Below, piece by piece: positions 49,012 through 57,437 of a DNA stretch of 64,000 nucleotides. Location: NCBI GenBank assembly GCA_015056055.1, contig SVHC01000009.1, positions 21,283 through 85,282 on the forward strand, read 5' to 3'. Each line of letters opens with the position of its first letter. Positions within the stretch are counted from its first letter, which is position 1. The notes under the pieces are model-generated. The model ran no database searches, had not been told where the DNA came from, and saw nothing but the letters and a program-made list of their open reading frames with translations. A program made the position numbers and the translations under genes. The DNA comes from Clostridiales bacterium. Its GTDB lineage: Bacteria > Bacillota > Clostridia > Christensenellales > Aristaeellaceae.

Positions 49012-50024
49012 ACTTCTGCCCGTCCTGCGCGTTCAATAACCAGGCGATCGAATTTAGCGCCGTCGGAAACGACCTCCGCCAGGCCGCGCACGACGCACTG
49101 CGCCGCATTTTCCGCCGTGTGAACGGGAATTCCCAGCGCCTCTTCCAGATGCCTGTCCAGCCCGAAAAGCGCCGCACCGCCGCCGGTGAGGCATGCGCCC
49201 TTTTCGGCAAGGTCGGCGGCGATTTCAATGGGAGCCTGCGCAAGCACGCCGCGCGCAATGGAAACAATCTCGCGCACGCAGGGCTCGATCAGGGAATTGA
49301 CGGTCTGAGCGTCAATTTCGGCAATTTTCGGCAATTCCGTCTGCGTATCAAACCCGGCGGCGGTATAATTCAGCTCGCCTCGGGGTTCATGCGCGGTGGC
49401 AAGAGCCAGTTTTGCCATTTCGGCAGTTCTCTCGCCGATGCGCACACCCTTTGCACGCATAGCCTGCATGAGCATGGAATCCACGTCCTTCAGGCCGTGC
49501 ATCGCCCGCTGCGATACCACCGGCCTGCCATAGGAAAAGATGGACGCACTCATGCTGCCCGCGCTTACATCGATCACGAATGAGCCCTCCGGCTGCATTA
49601 CATCCAGCCCTGCGCCGATTGCGCTGAGCGCATCCTGCCGAATGAGCGCCACACCGTCGGCGCCGGCATCCAGCGCAGCCTGCATGAAGGCATACTGATG
49701 CGGCTTGTGCAGCCCCGGCGCGATGGACAGCACCACGTTGATGCGGCGCAGACGGGCAATGCTCCTGGCACGCTCGAACAGCGCCGTAAACCACTTGACC
49801 AGAATCTCCTCATCCTCGCAAACGCCCGAAGCGACCGGAAATTCCACCGAGCCGCCCTTATACATGCGCCCCAGCATAGCAAGCGCCTCATCACCAAAGG
49901 CAATGGGCATTTCCTCGCCCTTTTGCACCGCAACCGCGCTCGATGCGGAAAATGCGATACCGTATCCCTCCACCGCCATGCGCACATTGCGCGTGCCGAT
50001 ATCGATTCCTATGTTATACTTCAT
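49008..50024 (-). CDS. Divergent MreB/Mbl-family actin-like protein
   Basis: A 338-residue bacterial actin homologue. The phosphate-1 loop IGIDIGTRNVRM and adenosine motif LTGGGAALFGLDRHLEEALG are clear. The phosphate-2 loop, normally DIGGGTT, reads DVSAGSMSAS, which may weaken nucleotide hydrolysis. It lies 3 bp after spoIIID, the same neighbour as mbl in Bacillus subtilis. It may act in cell shape or in sporulation-specific wall synthesis; no mreC/mreD are nearby. Confidence 0.85.
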   Translation of the reverse strand: MKYNIGIDIGTRNVRMAVEGYGIAFSASSAVAVQKGEEMPIAFGDEALAMLGRMYKGGSVEFPVASGVCEDEEILVKWFTALFERARSIARLRRINVVLSIAPGLHKPHQYAFMQAALDAGADGVALIRQDALSAIGAGLDVMQPEGSFVIDVSAGSMSASIFSYGRPVVSQRAMHGLKDVDSMLMQAMRAKGVRIGERTAEMAKLALATAHEPRGELNYTAAGFDTQTELPKIAEIDAQTVNSLIEPCVREIVSIARGVLAQAPIEIAADLAEKGACLTGGGAALFGLDRHLEEALGIPVHTAENAAQCVVRGLAEVVSDGAKFDRLVIERAGRAEV

Positions 50025-50027
50025 GGC

Positions 50028-50294
50028 TTACGCCCCCAATGTCCCTTTGTGGTATTTTTCCCGCGTGGCTTCGCCGCCGCGAATGTGCCTTTCGGCCTTG
50101 TTTTTTGCCAGCACCGCGCTGACCTCCTCGTATAAAGAGGGGCTGATTTCGCGCAGACGCTCGCGCATATCCTTGTGAATGGTCGTTTTGCTGACGCCCA
50201 TCTTCTTCGCACAGACGCGTACCGTTGCGCCCGTTGAGCGGATATATTCCGCCGCCTCCGTTACACGGATGTAGATCTCCCTCTTCAAGGGCAT
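50028..50294 (-). CDS. spoIIID: Sporulation transcription factor SpoIIID
   Basis: A mother-cell regulator of 88 residues. The helix-turn-helix ATVRVCAKKMGVSKTTIHKD and the C-terminal HIRGGEATREKY are typical. Its presence is evidence for endospore formation. Ribosome binding site ggagggatgccc region. The 285 bp upstream (50295-50580) hold no gene; a sigma-E promoter would be expected there, but I cannot point to one with confidence. Confidence 0.95.
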   Translation of the reverse strand: MPLKREIYIRVTEAAEYIRSTGATVRVCAKKMGVSKTTIHKDMRERLREISPSLYEEVSAVLAKNKAERHIRGGEATREKYHKGTLGA

Positions 50295-50541
50295 CCCTCC
50301 CGCACAGCGTTTCTCTTCAAGCTATGCAGAGAGTCCCGGGAAGATTATCGGAAGAATTCCGAAGGCTCATTTTGCTCCGTTTATAAGTATATCACAGAAT
50401 AACCGAAAAAAGAAGCAAAAGACCTTCCTTTGCCAAAGAAAAAGAAGTACGCAGATTTCGATTCGGTATGAGAGGCGAAAACAGAAGTTTGTGGTACATC
50501 TCTTCCTCCGGCAGTTGCAGGCCGACTGGCGTCAATTGCAC

Positions 50542-50576
50542 ACATCCCCAGCCCGCAAACGCAGGCCGGGGATGTG
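50542..50576. repeat. Left flanking terminator-like hairpin of structured repeat copy 2
   Basis: acatcccc ... ggggatgt stem with a 17-base GC-rich loop, the same stem as 50821-50855 but a different loop sequence. Confidence 0.75.
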
Positions 50577-50580
50577 TTCT

Positions 50581-50815
50581 TGTCAAAAAACTAGTGTAGG
50601 ATTAGAGAAAAAGCATACTCAAATCCGCAGCGGCGGCGTGTACGCCGCGAGGAGCGTATTTTTTCGAAGGTAAGCTTGCGAGCTGTAGAAAAAATCGCTT
50701 CCTTGCAGATTTCACGCCCGGAATCCTATGGATTCCAGTGAAATCTGGTGAGGGTGGCAGTGGCGGGGGAGTTTACTTCCCCGTCCACAAGTCTGGCAAA
50801 AATACTTTTTTGACA
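50581..50815. mobile_element. Structured TIR element, copy 2 (235 bp)
   Basis: Inverted ends TGTCAAAAAA / TTTTTTGACA. From 50624 on it is closely similar to copy 1: gcggcg-tgta-cgccgc hairpin, gcgtattttttc / gaaaaaatcgc arm, and double stem cagatttcac (50706-50715) / gtgaaatctg (50738-50747) around ggaatcc-tat-ggattcc. The gtgagggtggcagtggcggg block and ggggagtttacttcccc hairpin follow. Stem differences from copy 1 are all compensated on the other arm. The left 40 bp differ in length and sequence. It is flanked by two acatcccc/ggggatgt hairpins and has no open frame. Confidence 0.7.
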
Positions 50816-50820
50816 GACTG

Positions 50821-50855
50821 ACATCCCCAGTCTGCGCTTGCGTGCCGGGGATGTG
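50821..50855 (-). terminator. Terminator hairpin of the MFS gene (right flank of structured repeat copy 2)
   Basis: Stem acatcccc / ggggatgt placed 5 bp after the MFS stop codon; followed on the minus strand by the element end rather than by a T-tract. Confidence 0.65.
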
Positions 50856-50860
50856 TTTGA

Positions 50861-52066
50861 TCACAGGTTTTTCATGAACTTTTCGCGGGAGGAGAACAGC
50901 ATTGCCGCGGCGCCGCACAGAGCGGAAACCACCCACAGGGCAAATACCGCCGTCCAGCCGGCCCATTCGGACACCGCGCCTGCCGTGATTCCGGCAAGAC
51001 CGGAGCCAAGATAGATGAATGCATCGATCATACCGGCAACAGCGCCCACGCGCTTGAGCCTGTCATACTCAAGCGGAAGCATGGTGGTGAGCAGGGGATT
51101 GAGGCCGTAGGACGTGGCGGCGCTTGCTGCAAGGAGCACAGCGCACACAAGGGAATTTACACCGGAGAAAGCAAGCAGCAGCGCGCTGGCAACAGAGGAA
51201 AGAATGAGCAGCAGCGAGATGGAGCGGCGTGCACTGCCGCGCACCCAGTTATAGCAGCGTCGGCCGAAAATGATGCCTATGCAGTTCACAATCGGAATAA
51301 TCAGCGCAACGCCCAGAACCCCGTCGAGGTCAACGCCCTGCGTTTCCATCAGGATGGTGGGCGCCCAGGTCATAATACTGTCGCGCATGAAGCCGTTGAA
51401 TACGCAACCAACCAGAACGAACAGGAGTCCCGTCGTACAAAGCACGCGTCCCAGACCGCCCTCTGCCTTTTCGGCGGAGGATTTCTTCGGTTCGGGCTTG
51501 ATTTTCACGTCATACAGCATGAAGAACGCAATCACTGCACAAGTGATCGTCACAAACGCGGGTACCAGGAAGCCGAAACGCCAGTTTGCAATGCTGACCA
51601 TCATACCGGCCAAAAGCCATGCGATGACATATCCCAAAACCAGCGTCATGGAAAGAAAAAAGCTGGTTCGGGAGCGAATCTCCGTCTGGAATTTCAGAGC
51701 TACAATGCGGACAATGGGCGTCCACAGCATGGACTGCCCTACGGCATTGAGCGTCCAGAATGCCAATATGCATCCATACGACGGCGCGCACGCGCACACA
51801 ATATTGCACGCGCCGGTAAGCAAAAGGCCCGTTAGGATAAAAAGACGCGGATTGATCCTGTCCACGATAAGACCGGTTACCAGCTGGCCCAGCGCATATA
51901 TGATGGCAAACATCGTCGCAATCAGGCCGCCCTGCGCCTGCGTGAGAGAGAATTGATCGATAATCGACGAAAGCAGCATGGAAATATTCGTTCGGCATAC
52001 ATACGCCGCCGTATATGCCAGCATGACTGCGCCCAGAATGCGCACCTGCGCACGGGTGAATTTCAT
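50861..52066 (-). CDS. MFS transporter, OPA/GlpT-like
   Basis: A 401-residue permease with 12 hydrophobic segments and a central cytoplasmic loop (KIKPEPKKSSAEKAEGGLGR). The N-terminal YVCRTNISMLL and overall pattern resemble organophosphate:phosphate antiporters (GlpT/UhpT). The substrate may be a phosphorylated sugar or glycerol 3-phosphate, but this is only family-based. Monocistronic; ribosome binding site gaggcg. Confidence 0.85.
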   Translation of the reverse strand: MKFTRAQVRILGAVMLAYTAAYVCRTNISMLLSSIIDQFSLTQAQGGLIATMFAIIYALGQLVTGLIVDRINPRLFILTGLLLTGACNIVCACAPSYGCILAFWTLNAVGQSMLWTPIVRIVALKFQTEIRSRTSFFLSMTLVLGYVIAWLLAGMMVSIANWRFGFLVPAFVTITCAVIAFFMLYDVKIKPEPKKSSAEKAEGGLGRVLCTTGLLFVLVGCVFNGFMRDSIMTWAPTILMETQGVDLDGVLGVALIIPIVNCIGIIFGRRCYNWVRGSARRSISLLLILSSVASALLLAFSGVNSLVCAVLLAASAATSYGLNPLLTTMLPLEYDRLKRVGAVAGMIDAFIYLGSGLAGITAGAVSEWAGWTAVFALWVVSALCGAAAMLFSSREKFMKNL

Positions 52067-52166
52067 AGAATCGCCTCGGCTTTCTTTTGTGCATTTCTAT
52101 ATTCTACACGCATGGAAATTAAGAATCAACGCAGACAGCCATTCCTTACTTTGAAACTTTGGGGGC

Positions 52167-52194
52167 TTGTATAAAACACATTTTTCCGTATAAT
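52167..52194 (+). promoter_or_regulatory. Promoter of the GH95 gene
   Basis: TTGTAT (52167-52172), 16 bp, TATAAT (52189-52194). A small ggta ... tacc inverted repeat follows in the leader. Confidence 0.6.
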
Positions 52195-52231
52195 ATAAGG
52201 GTAGGTATTTCTTACCGATGGAGGAATTGAA

Positions 52232-54574
52232 ATGAAATCCACGCATAAACTGTGGTACAGCGCGCCGGCCGCAACATGGAACGAGGCTCTGCCCCTTGGC
52301 AACGGCCGTATTGGCGCAATGTTTTTTGGCGGAGCGGTTGAATCCCATCTGCAGCTGAATGAAGATACGATCTGGTCCGGATATCCGAGGTCGTATCCGC
52401 GCCCGGGCAATGCCGACACCCTTGCGGATATCCGCAGGATGCTGGACGAAGGCCGCTATGCCGAAGCCGAAGTGGAAACTTCGTACCGGTTTACCGGCCC
52501 GGACTGCCAGTCCTATCTGCCGATGGGCGACCTTTATATCACCTTTGACGGCGAACGCGCCGAAGACTATACGCGCGAACTGGATATTGAAAAGGGCATT
52601 GCCTGCGCCAAATATCTGCTGGACGGAAACGCTGTTTCCCAGGAAGTATTTATTTCCCATCCCGACCAGGCACTGGTTATGCAGATTCTGGCCGAAAAGC
52701 CGATCAATGTGCGCATTTCGCTTACCAGCCAGCTCAAGCACATAACGGACGCGCATATGGGCGTGTTGATGCTGGACGGTCTTTGCCCGAACAACAGGAT
52801 CCCGCAGGGCGTTTCCCCGGATGATCCCTCTCTTTGCCCGGATGACCCGGCAAAGCAGGGCATTTCCTTCCGCGCGGCGCTCACTGCCGAGACCAATGGC
52901 GAAACCTCCAACGAATCCAATGCGCTTTCCATCACAAACGCTACGCGCATTGTCATCCGCATGACCGCACGCACCAGCTTTAACGGCCTCGACAAGCACC
53001 CGCAGCTGGAAGGCCGCAACGCCGCAGCCGCCTGTGCACTGGATATGAACCGCGTGCGCGCGCTGGATTATTCCACCCTGAAGGCACGCCACTGCGCAGA
53101 TTTTGCTTCCTATATGAACCGCGTGGATTTCGTGCTCGGCGGCGAAAAAAATGATCTGCCCACCGATGCAAGGCTCGAAGCCTTTGGCGAAACACAGGAA
53201 GACGCCGGCCTGGTTGAGCTTATGTTCCAGTACGGACGCTACCTGACGGTGGCCGCATCGCGCCCGGGTACCCGCGCCACAAACCTGCAGGGTATCTGGA
53301 ACGACAACATCCGTCCGCCGTGGTTCTGCGGATTTACCACAAATATCAATACGGAAATGAATTACTGGCCCACGGAGGCTATGAACCTTTCCGAAATGCA
53401 CGAGCCGCTGTTCACCTTCCTGGAAGGACTGCGCAAAACCGGCGCAGTCTGCGCACGCGAATGGTACAACGCGCGCGGCATGGTCACGCATCACAATATC
53501 GATATCTGGGGCCACGCATCCCCGGCAAATGCCGTATTCAAAGGCGACCCCGTGTTCCCGTTCATCCCGCAGTGCACCTTCTGGCCGATGAGCAGCGCAT
53601 GGATGAGCAGGCACATGATGGACCACTTCCTGTACACGATGGATTACGAATTCCTCGCAGAAAAGGCTCTGCCCGTACTGCGCGACTGCGTACAGTTCTT
53701 CGTGGATGTGATGGTCGAGGTTGAAAACGGATACTACGCCGTTTCGCCTGCGACCTCGCCGGAAAACACCTACATTGAAAACGGCGTAAATCAGGGCGTG
53801 GCAAAGGCTTCCGCCATGAACAATGCCATCGTGCGCGAACTTTTCGCCAACTACATTGCCGCGCTTGATCTTCTGCACATCAATGAAGGTCTGCGTGAGA
53901 AGGTTGAAGCGCTTCTGCCCAAGGTCATGCCGTATGCCATCGGTTCGAAGGGCCAGCTGCTTGAATGGGAAAAGGAATTCCAGGAAGCCGATCCGCGGCA
54001 TCGCCATGTTTCGCACCTGTACGGTCTGCATCCCTCGCACCAGATTACGCCCGACGAAACGCCCGATTTGGCTGCTGCCGCAAAACAGACGCTGATCGTG
54101 CGCGGCGACGAAGGCACCGGCTGGAGTCTTGGCTGGAAGATCAATTTCTGGGCGCGCCTGTTCGACGGCGAACACGCGCTGACGCTTCTGAAAAGGCAGC
54201 TGCGCCTTGTCGACCCTTCCGACAGCACTGCCAGCATGAAGGGCGGCGGAACCTATCCCAATCTGCTGGATGCGCATCCGCCGTTCCAGATCGACGGCAA
54301 CTTCGGCGCATGTGCCGGTATCGGCGAACTGTTTGTTCAGAGCCGCCCGGATGCACTGCTTTTGCTCCCGGCACTGCCCTCCGAATGGACGGAATTTGCC
54401 ATCTCCGGCATTAAAGCCATGCATGATATGGAAGTTTCCATCGAAAAGAGCGCCGATGGTATCCGCGCCGTCATCAAGGCAAGCCGCAGACCTCTCAGCC
54501 CCATCCCGGTATCCCTCATGGGCAAGGCTGTAGGTACCATTGCCGCGCCGGGTGAGTACGTATTTACCGCATAA
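52232..54574 (+). CDS. GH95 alpha-L-fucosidase
   Basis: A 780-residue glycoside hydrolase family 95 enzyme, expected to remove terminal alpha-1,2-fucose by inversion. An N-terminal beta domain (residues 1-250; WNEALPLGNGRIGAMFFGG and LQLNEDTIWSG) precedes an (alpha/alpha)6 barrel. Catalytic candidates are the Asn pair in TTNINTEMNYWP, the Glu in SPATSPENTY and the Asp in QIDGNFG. No signal peptide, so it acts on imported oligosaccharides. Alpha-L-galactosidase is also known in GH95. Ribosome binding site gatggaggaa. Confidence 0.93.
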   Translation: MKSTHKLWYSAPAATWNEALPLGNGRIGAMFFGGAVESHLQLNEDTIWSGYPRSYPRPGNADTLADIRRMLDEGRYAEAEVETSYRFTGPDCQSYLPMGDLYITFDGERAEDYTRELDIEKGIACAKYLLDGNAVSQEVFISHPDQALVMQILAEKPINVRISLTSQLKHITDAHMGVLMLDGLCPNNRIPQGVSPDDPSLCPDDPAKQGISFRAALTAETNGETSNESNALSITNATRIVIRMTARTSFNGLDKHPQLEGRNAAAACALDMNRVRALDYSTLKARHCADFASYMNRVDFVLGGEKNDLPTDARLEAFGETQEDAGLVELMFQYGRYLTVAASRPGTRATNLQGIWNDNIRPPWFCGFTTNINTEMNYWPTEAMNLSEMHEPLFTFLEGLRKTGAVCAREWYNARGMVTHHNIDIWGHASPANAVFKGDPVFPFIPQCTFWPMSSAWMSRHMMDHFLYTMDYEFLAEKALPVLRDCVQFFVDVMVEVENGYYAVSPATSPENTYIENGVNQGVAKASAMNNAIVRELFANYIAALDLLHINEGLREKVEALLPKVMPYAIGSKGQLLEWEKEFQEADPRHRHVSHLYGLHPSHQITPDETPDLAAAAKQTLIVRGDEGTGWSLGWKINFWARLFDGEHALTLLKRQLRLVDPSDSTASMKGGGTYPNLLDAHPPFQIDGNFGACAGIGELFVQSRPDALLLLPALPSEWTEFAISGIKAMHDMEVSIEKSADGIRAVIKASRRPLSPIPVSLMGKAVGTIAAPGEYVFTA

Positions 54575-54591
54575 ACGCCGTTTTTATCGCA

Positions 54592-54663
54592 ATGATCAAG
54601 CCTGCTTCGTCGCTGTGCAATATGCGCTGCCGCTATTGCTTTTACTGCGGCGAGGCAGCATGA
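54592..54663 (+). pseudogene. 5' remnant of an anaerobic sulfatase-maturase (anSME) gene
   Basis: An open frame of 23 codons starting at ATG 54592 reads MIKPASSLCNMRCRYCFYCG, then EAA and stop. The first 18 residues match the N-terminus of anaerobic sulfatase-maturating radical SAM enzymes, including the full CxxxCxxC cluster motif. The remaining 350 or so residues are gone; the stop is directly followed by a terminator. It lies 17 bp after the GH95 gene, where a sulfatase/maturase gene would fit a mucin locus. The family match is from memory of the motif. A short functional peptide is unlikely. Confidence 0.75.
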
Positions 54664-54664
54664 C

Positions 54665-54708
54665 GCACGGGCGGTGCCTTCCATTGTGACGGAAGGCACC
54701 GCCCGTGC
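54665..54708 (+). terminator. Terminator of the GH95 transcript
   Basis: Perfect 18-bp stem gcacgggcggtgccttcc / ggaaggcaccgcccgtgc with loop attgtgac; T-tail weak. Confidence 0.8.
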
Positions 54709-54860
54709 TGTCGTTATGCGCGTATATGAGGCAATTCATGGACGCGGACAAGGAACTTCACGATACAAACCGCGTGGATTCCGCAGAAAAAGACACTTTT
54801 GCCCACAGCTTATGCAGATAGCAAGAGGGAAGTTGCAAACCTTTCACGTTTGAATAGCGA

Positions 54861-54876
54861 TGTTTCACGTGAAACA
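54861..54876. other. parS centromere-like site
   Basis: TGTTTCACGTGAAACA, a perfect match to the ParB-binding parS consensus TGTTNCACGTGAAACA, extended by GA/TC to a 20-bp perfect palindrome (54859-54878). It lies in the intergenic stretch 54709-54974, which otherwise holds only the next promoter. parS sites cluster near oriC in Firmicutes. Confidence 0.9.
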
Positions 54877-54909
54877 TCCACTTCGACATAGAGTGTTCCA
54901 CAAACGCCA

Positions 54910-54938
54910 TTTACATCGCACCTGCAAACTGATATAAT
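54910..54938 (+). promoter_or_regulatory. Promoter of the PHP-domain gene
   Basis: TTTACA (54910-54915), 17 bp, TATAAT (54933-54938), 34 bp downstream of the parS site. Confidence 0.7.
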
Positions 54939-54974
54939 AACCCTAGGACATTTTTCAGAAGCGGAGGAATACAG

Positions 54975-55898
54975 ATGCTTCGCCAGCAGGCTTTCAATCA
55001 AACCGGAAACAAAATGCTCAAGGGTGCCCTGCATTGCCACACCACACGTTCTGACGGCAGCGGAACGCCGGAAGATGTGACTCGTCTTCATGTTCAGAAC
55101 GGATACGATTTCCTTGCCCTGACTGACCACCGAATCTACAACTATGCGAATCATGCGCCCGAACAGGATATTCTGATCATTCCCGGCACAGAGATGGATG
55201 CAGGTCTTCCCGAACCCGGCGTACACTGCTATCATACGGTCTGGATTGGTCCCGACAAAAAAAACGGCAACGGATTTGATCAGGATCAGCGCTTTGACCC
55301 CCTGAATGTTACCTGTCAGGAGGAATACCAGCCGGTTCTGGACATGGCACATGAAAACGGCAACATGACCATCTACTGCCACCCGGAATGGAGCAACACT
55401 CCCTCCCATGAATTTGAGCGCCTCAAAGGCAATTTTGCCATGGAAATCTGGAATTCCGGATGTGCCATCGGATGCGAACAGGATATGGACGCGGCATATT
55501 GGGATAATCTTCTGCGCCAGGGGCAAAAAATCTGGGGCGTTGCCACGGATGACGGTCATGCAATGCACCAGCATTGTCTCGGCTGGGTACGCGTAAACGC
55601 AGAACGCGATCTTGACAGCATTCTTGCCGCACTTAAAAACGGCGCGTTCTATTCTTCCACCGGACCGGAAATCTATGATTTCTATGTAGAAAACGGCAAG
55701 GCTGTGGTGAAGTGCTCTCCGGCCAACCGCGTGCGCTGGCATTATGGCTTTTTCCCCACCCAAATCAGCAGGGGCGACGGAAAACTGATCGAAACTGCCG
55801 AATTCCACGTACCGGGTTTTTTCACTTACATCCGTGCTTCTGTCGTGGATGCCGAAGGCCGCATGGCATGGACAAATCCGATTTTCCTGAAGGATTGA
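54975..55898 (+). CDS. PHP-domain phosphoesterase-like protein
   Basis: A 307-residue protein with an N-terminal PHP domain: GALHCHTTRSDGSG (residues 17-30, first metal motif), ALTDHRIYNY, a Glu in GTEMDAG, a His in YCHPEW and a final DDGH motif. A C-terminal beta domain follows from about residue 225. PHP proteins cleave phosphoesters; the closest named types are histidinol phosphatase and nucleoside phosphatases, but the substrate here is unknown. Monocistronic with its own promoter and terminator. Confidence 0.88.
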   Translation: MLRQQAFNQTGNKMLKGALHCHTTRSDGSGTPEDVTRLHVQNGYDFLALTDHRIYNYANHAPEQDILIIPGTEMDAGLPEPGVHCYHTVWIGPDKKNGNGFDQDQRFDPLNVTCQEEYQPVLDMAHENGNMTIYCHPEWSNTPSHEFERLKGNFAMEIWNSGCAIGCEQDMDAAYWDNLLRQGQKIWGVATDDGHAMHQHCLGWVRVNAERDLDSILAALKNGAFYSSTGPEIYDFYVENGKAVVKCSPANRVRWHYGFFPTQISRGDGKLIETAEFHVPGFFTYIRASVVDAEGRMAWTNPIFLKD

Positions 55899-55977
55899 GC
55901 ATAGCTTTTGTATTTCAGCCAAGAATACCGCCGACGTCTCGTTGCATTCGCCCGTCCGCTATTCTTGTCATTTCAAG

Positions 55978-56015
55978 AAAAATCCGCTCCAACAGAAGTG
56001 TTGGAACGGATTTTC
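55978..56015. terminator. Bidirectional terminator
   Basis: Stem aaaatccg-c-tccaaca / tgttgga-a-cggatttt with a gaag loop; serves the PHP gene and the convergent glycosyltransferase gene. Confidence 0.9.
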
Positions 56016-56040
56016 TTTGCATTTTTCGCCCGGAAGCGGA

Positions 56041-56946
56041 TCATTTGTCAATTTCCTTTGCGCGGAACATTCCCTTTTTGCTGAGCAGGATTTTCACCGC
56101 ACCAACGGGCGTTGCGGCGAATGCGCACAGGGCATACCCCGCAGCGTCCAGCATTTTTTTCTGACGGAAGGATACGAAGAATGCCATGGAATAGAAGCGG
56201 CACTTCATCATGCGCCTTTCCTTGCTGCTCAAAACGTCCTTGTAGCCGAGTTTTATCTCCAGAAGACGCTTTTCTCCAGGGATTTTGTTTGCACCGGCGG
56301 AAATACGTTCGCCGCTGTGCACAATCTGCACGGACAGGGCACGCGGCAGATAGCCGATTTTGAGCCCCTTGTTGATGGCACGCAGCATGAGCATATATTC
56401 CTGCGATACGGGGCGGTTTTCAAACAGTCCCAGTTCAAACAAAGCGTCCCTGCGGAACATATAGGTCATTGTGGGCGTGAGCGGGGAAACCAGATGCGCA
56501 CGCAGAAGGGTATTGTTATCCGGTGCGCCGGGAAGACCATGCGTGCGGATATCCATGGTCGTGCCTTCGCTGTTGCGAATTTCGCAATCCATGAAGGTCA
56601 TATCAAAATTGCCGGAAACCATGAAATCCAGCTGCTCGCGGAGTTTGCCGGGCAGATAGAAATCGTCATCATCGATGAAGGAGATATAGTCGCCGGTAGA
56701 AGCCTCAATGCCGCGGTTGCGCGTGAGAGAACCGCCCATATTCTTATCATTTTCAAGGAAAACGATGCGCGAATCGTGGATTGCCTCGATCTGAGCGCGT
56801 GTTTCAGTCCTTGCAGGGCTCTCCGGCGGATTGTCGCTTACAACAACGACCTCCACATCCACGCCTTCCTGTCCGAGAACGGATTCAATTGCGCGCGGCA
56901 GCATCTGAGCCCGTGCGTAGGTCGGGATAATTACCGATATCTTCAT
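56041..56946 (-). CDS. Family 2 glycosyltransferase
   Basis: A 301-residue GT-A glycosyltransferase: N-terminal ISVIIPTYARAQMLPRAIES, VVVVSDNPPES, the metal/nucleotide motif FIDDDDFYLPGKL (DxD) and TMTYMFRRDALF. The acceptor is unknown; likely a wall or surface polysaccharide. ATG 56946 follows aaggagaac; the open frame continues 260 bp upstream, but that part is antisense-like low-quality sequence inside rlmH. Confidence 0.9.
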   Translation of the reverse strand: MKISVIIPTYARAQMLPRAIESVLGQEGVDVEVVVVSDNPPESPARTETRAQIEAIHDSRIVFLENDKNMGGSLTRNRGIEASTGDYISFIDDDDFYLPGKLREQLDFMVSGNFDMTFMDCEIRNSEGTTMDIRTHGLPGAPDNNTLLRAHLVSPLTPTMTYMFRRDALFELGLFENRPVSQEYMLMLRAINKGLKIGYLPRALSVQIVHSGERISAGANKIPGEKRLLEIKLGYKDVLSSKERRMMKCRFYSMAFFVSFRQKKMLDAAGYALCAFAATPVGAVKILLSKKGMFRAKEIDK

Positions 56947-56957
56947 GGCTGTTCTCC

Positions 56958-57434
56958 TTATTTGTGATAGCGTTCGCCCGCATTGATTCGTGCGCTGCGG
57001 TAGAGCTGCTCCAGCAATATCACGCGCATCAGCGGGTGCGGGAAGGTCATCTTTGAAAAAGAAAGTTTTTCGTCCGCGCGAGCAATCACGCTGTCCGCAA
57101 GACCGAGCGAGCCGCCGATGACAAAAACCACGCGCCGCCCCTGCATCGCCCAGGCAGCCGTCATCCGCGCAAGTCCCACGGAATCGGGCGCATTTGCGGT
57201 GATGCACAGCGCAACGACATAGTCATCCGGACGGATGGCCTTGAGAATCTTTTTGCCCTCCTCGTCCATCACGCGCTTTTCCAGGGCCGCACTGGGTTTA
57301 TCGGGCTCGCGCTCGTCATCCACCTCGATCACCTGATAGCTGCCGTAGCGCGTAAGGCGCTTCAGATATTCCGCGCAGGCATCTTTCTGCCACGCTTCCT
57401 TCAGCTTGCCGACGGCAATGATTGCAGCATTCAT
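56958..57434 (-). CDS. rlmH: 23S rRNA (pseudouridine1915-N3)-methyltransferase RlmH
   Basis: A 158-residue SPOUT methyltransferase. The knot region is textbook: VVFVIGGSLGLADSVIARAD, then KLSFSKMTFPHPLMRVILLE and the C-terminal QLYRSARINAGERYHK. In many Firmicutes rlmH lies near the origin, close to yycJ, as it does here. Confidence 0.97.
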   Translation of the reverse strand: MNAAIIAVGKLKEAWQKDACAEYLKRLTRYGSYQVIEVDDEREPDKPSAALEKRVMDEEGKKILKAIRPDDYVVALCITANAPDSVGLARMTAAWAMQGRRVVFVIGGSLGLADSVIARADEKLSFSKMTFPHPLMRVILLEQLYRSARINAGERYHK

Positions 57435-57437
57435 GCG

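Noticed and set aside
50360-50400. tatact-like sequence upstream of spoIIID as its promoter
   Set aside because: No matching -35 or sigma-E type hexamers at the correct spacing could be identified.
50392-50586. 64-codon minus-strand frame upstream of spoIIID
   Set aside because: It runs through the left terminator hairpin and has no ribosome binding site.
54726-54821. 31-codon open frame MRQFMDADKELH...
   Set aside because: No ribosome binding site, no similarity I recognise, and it lies between a terminator and the parS site.
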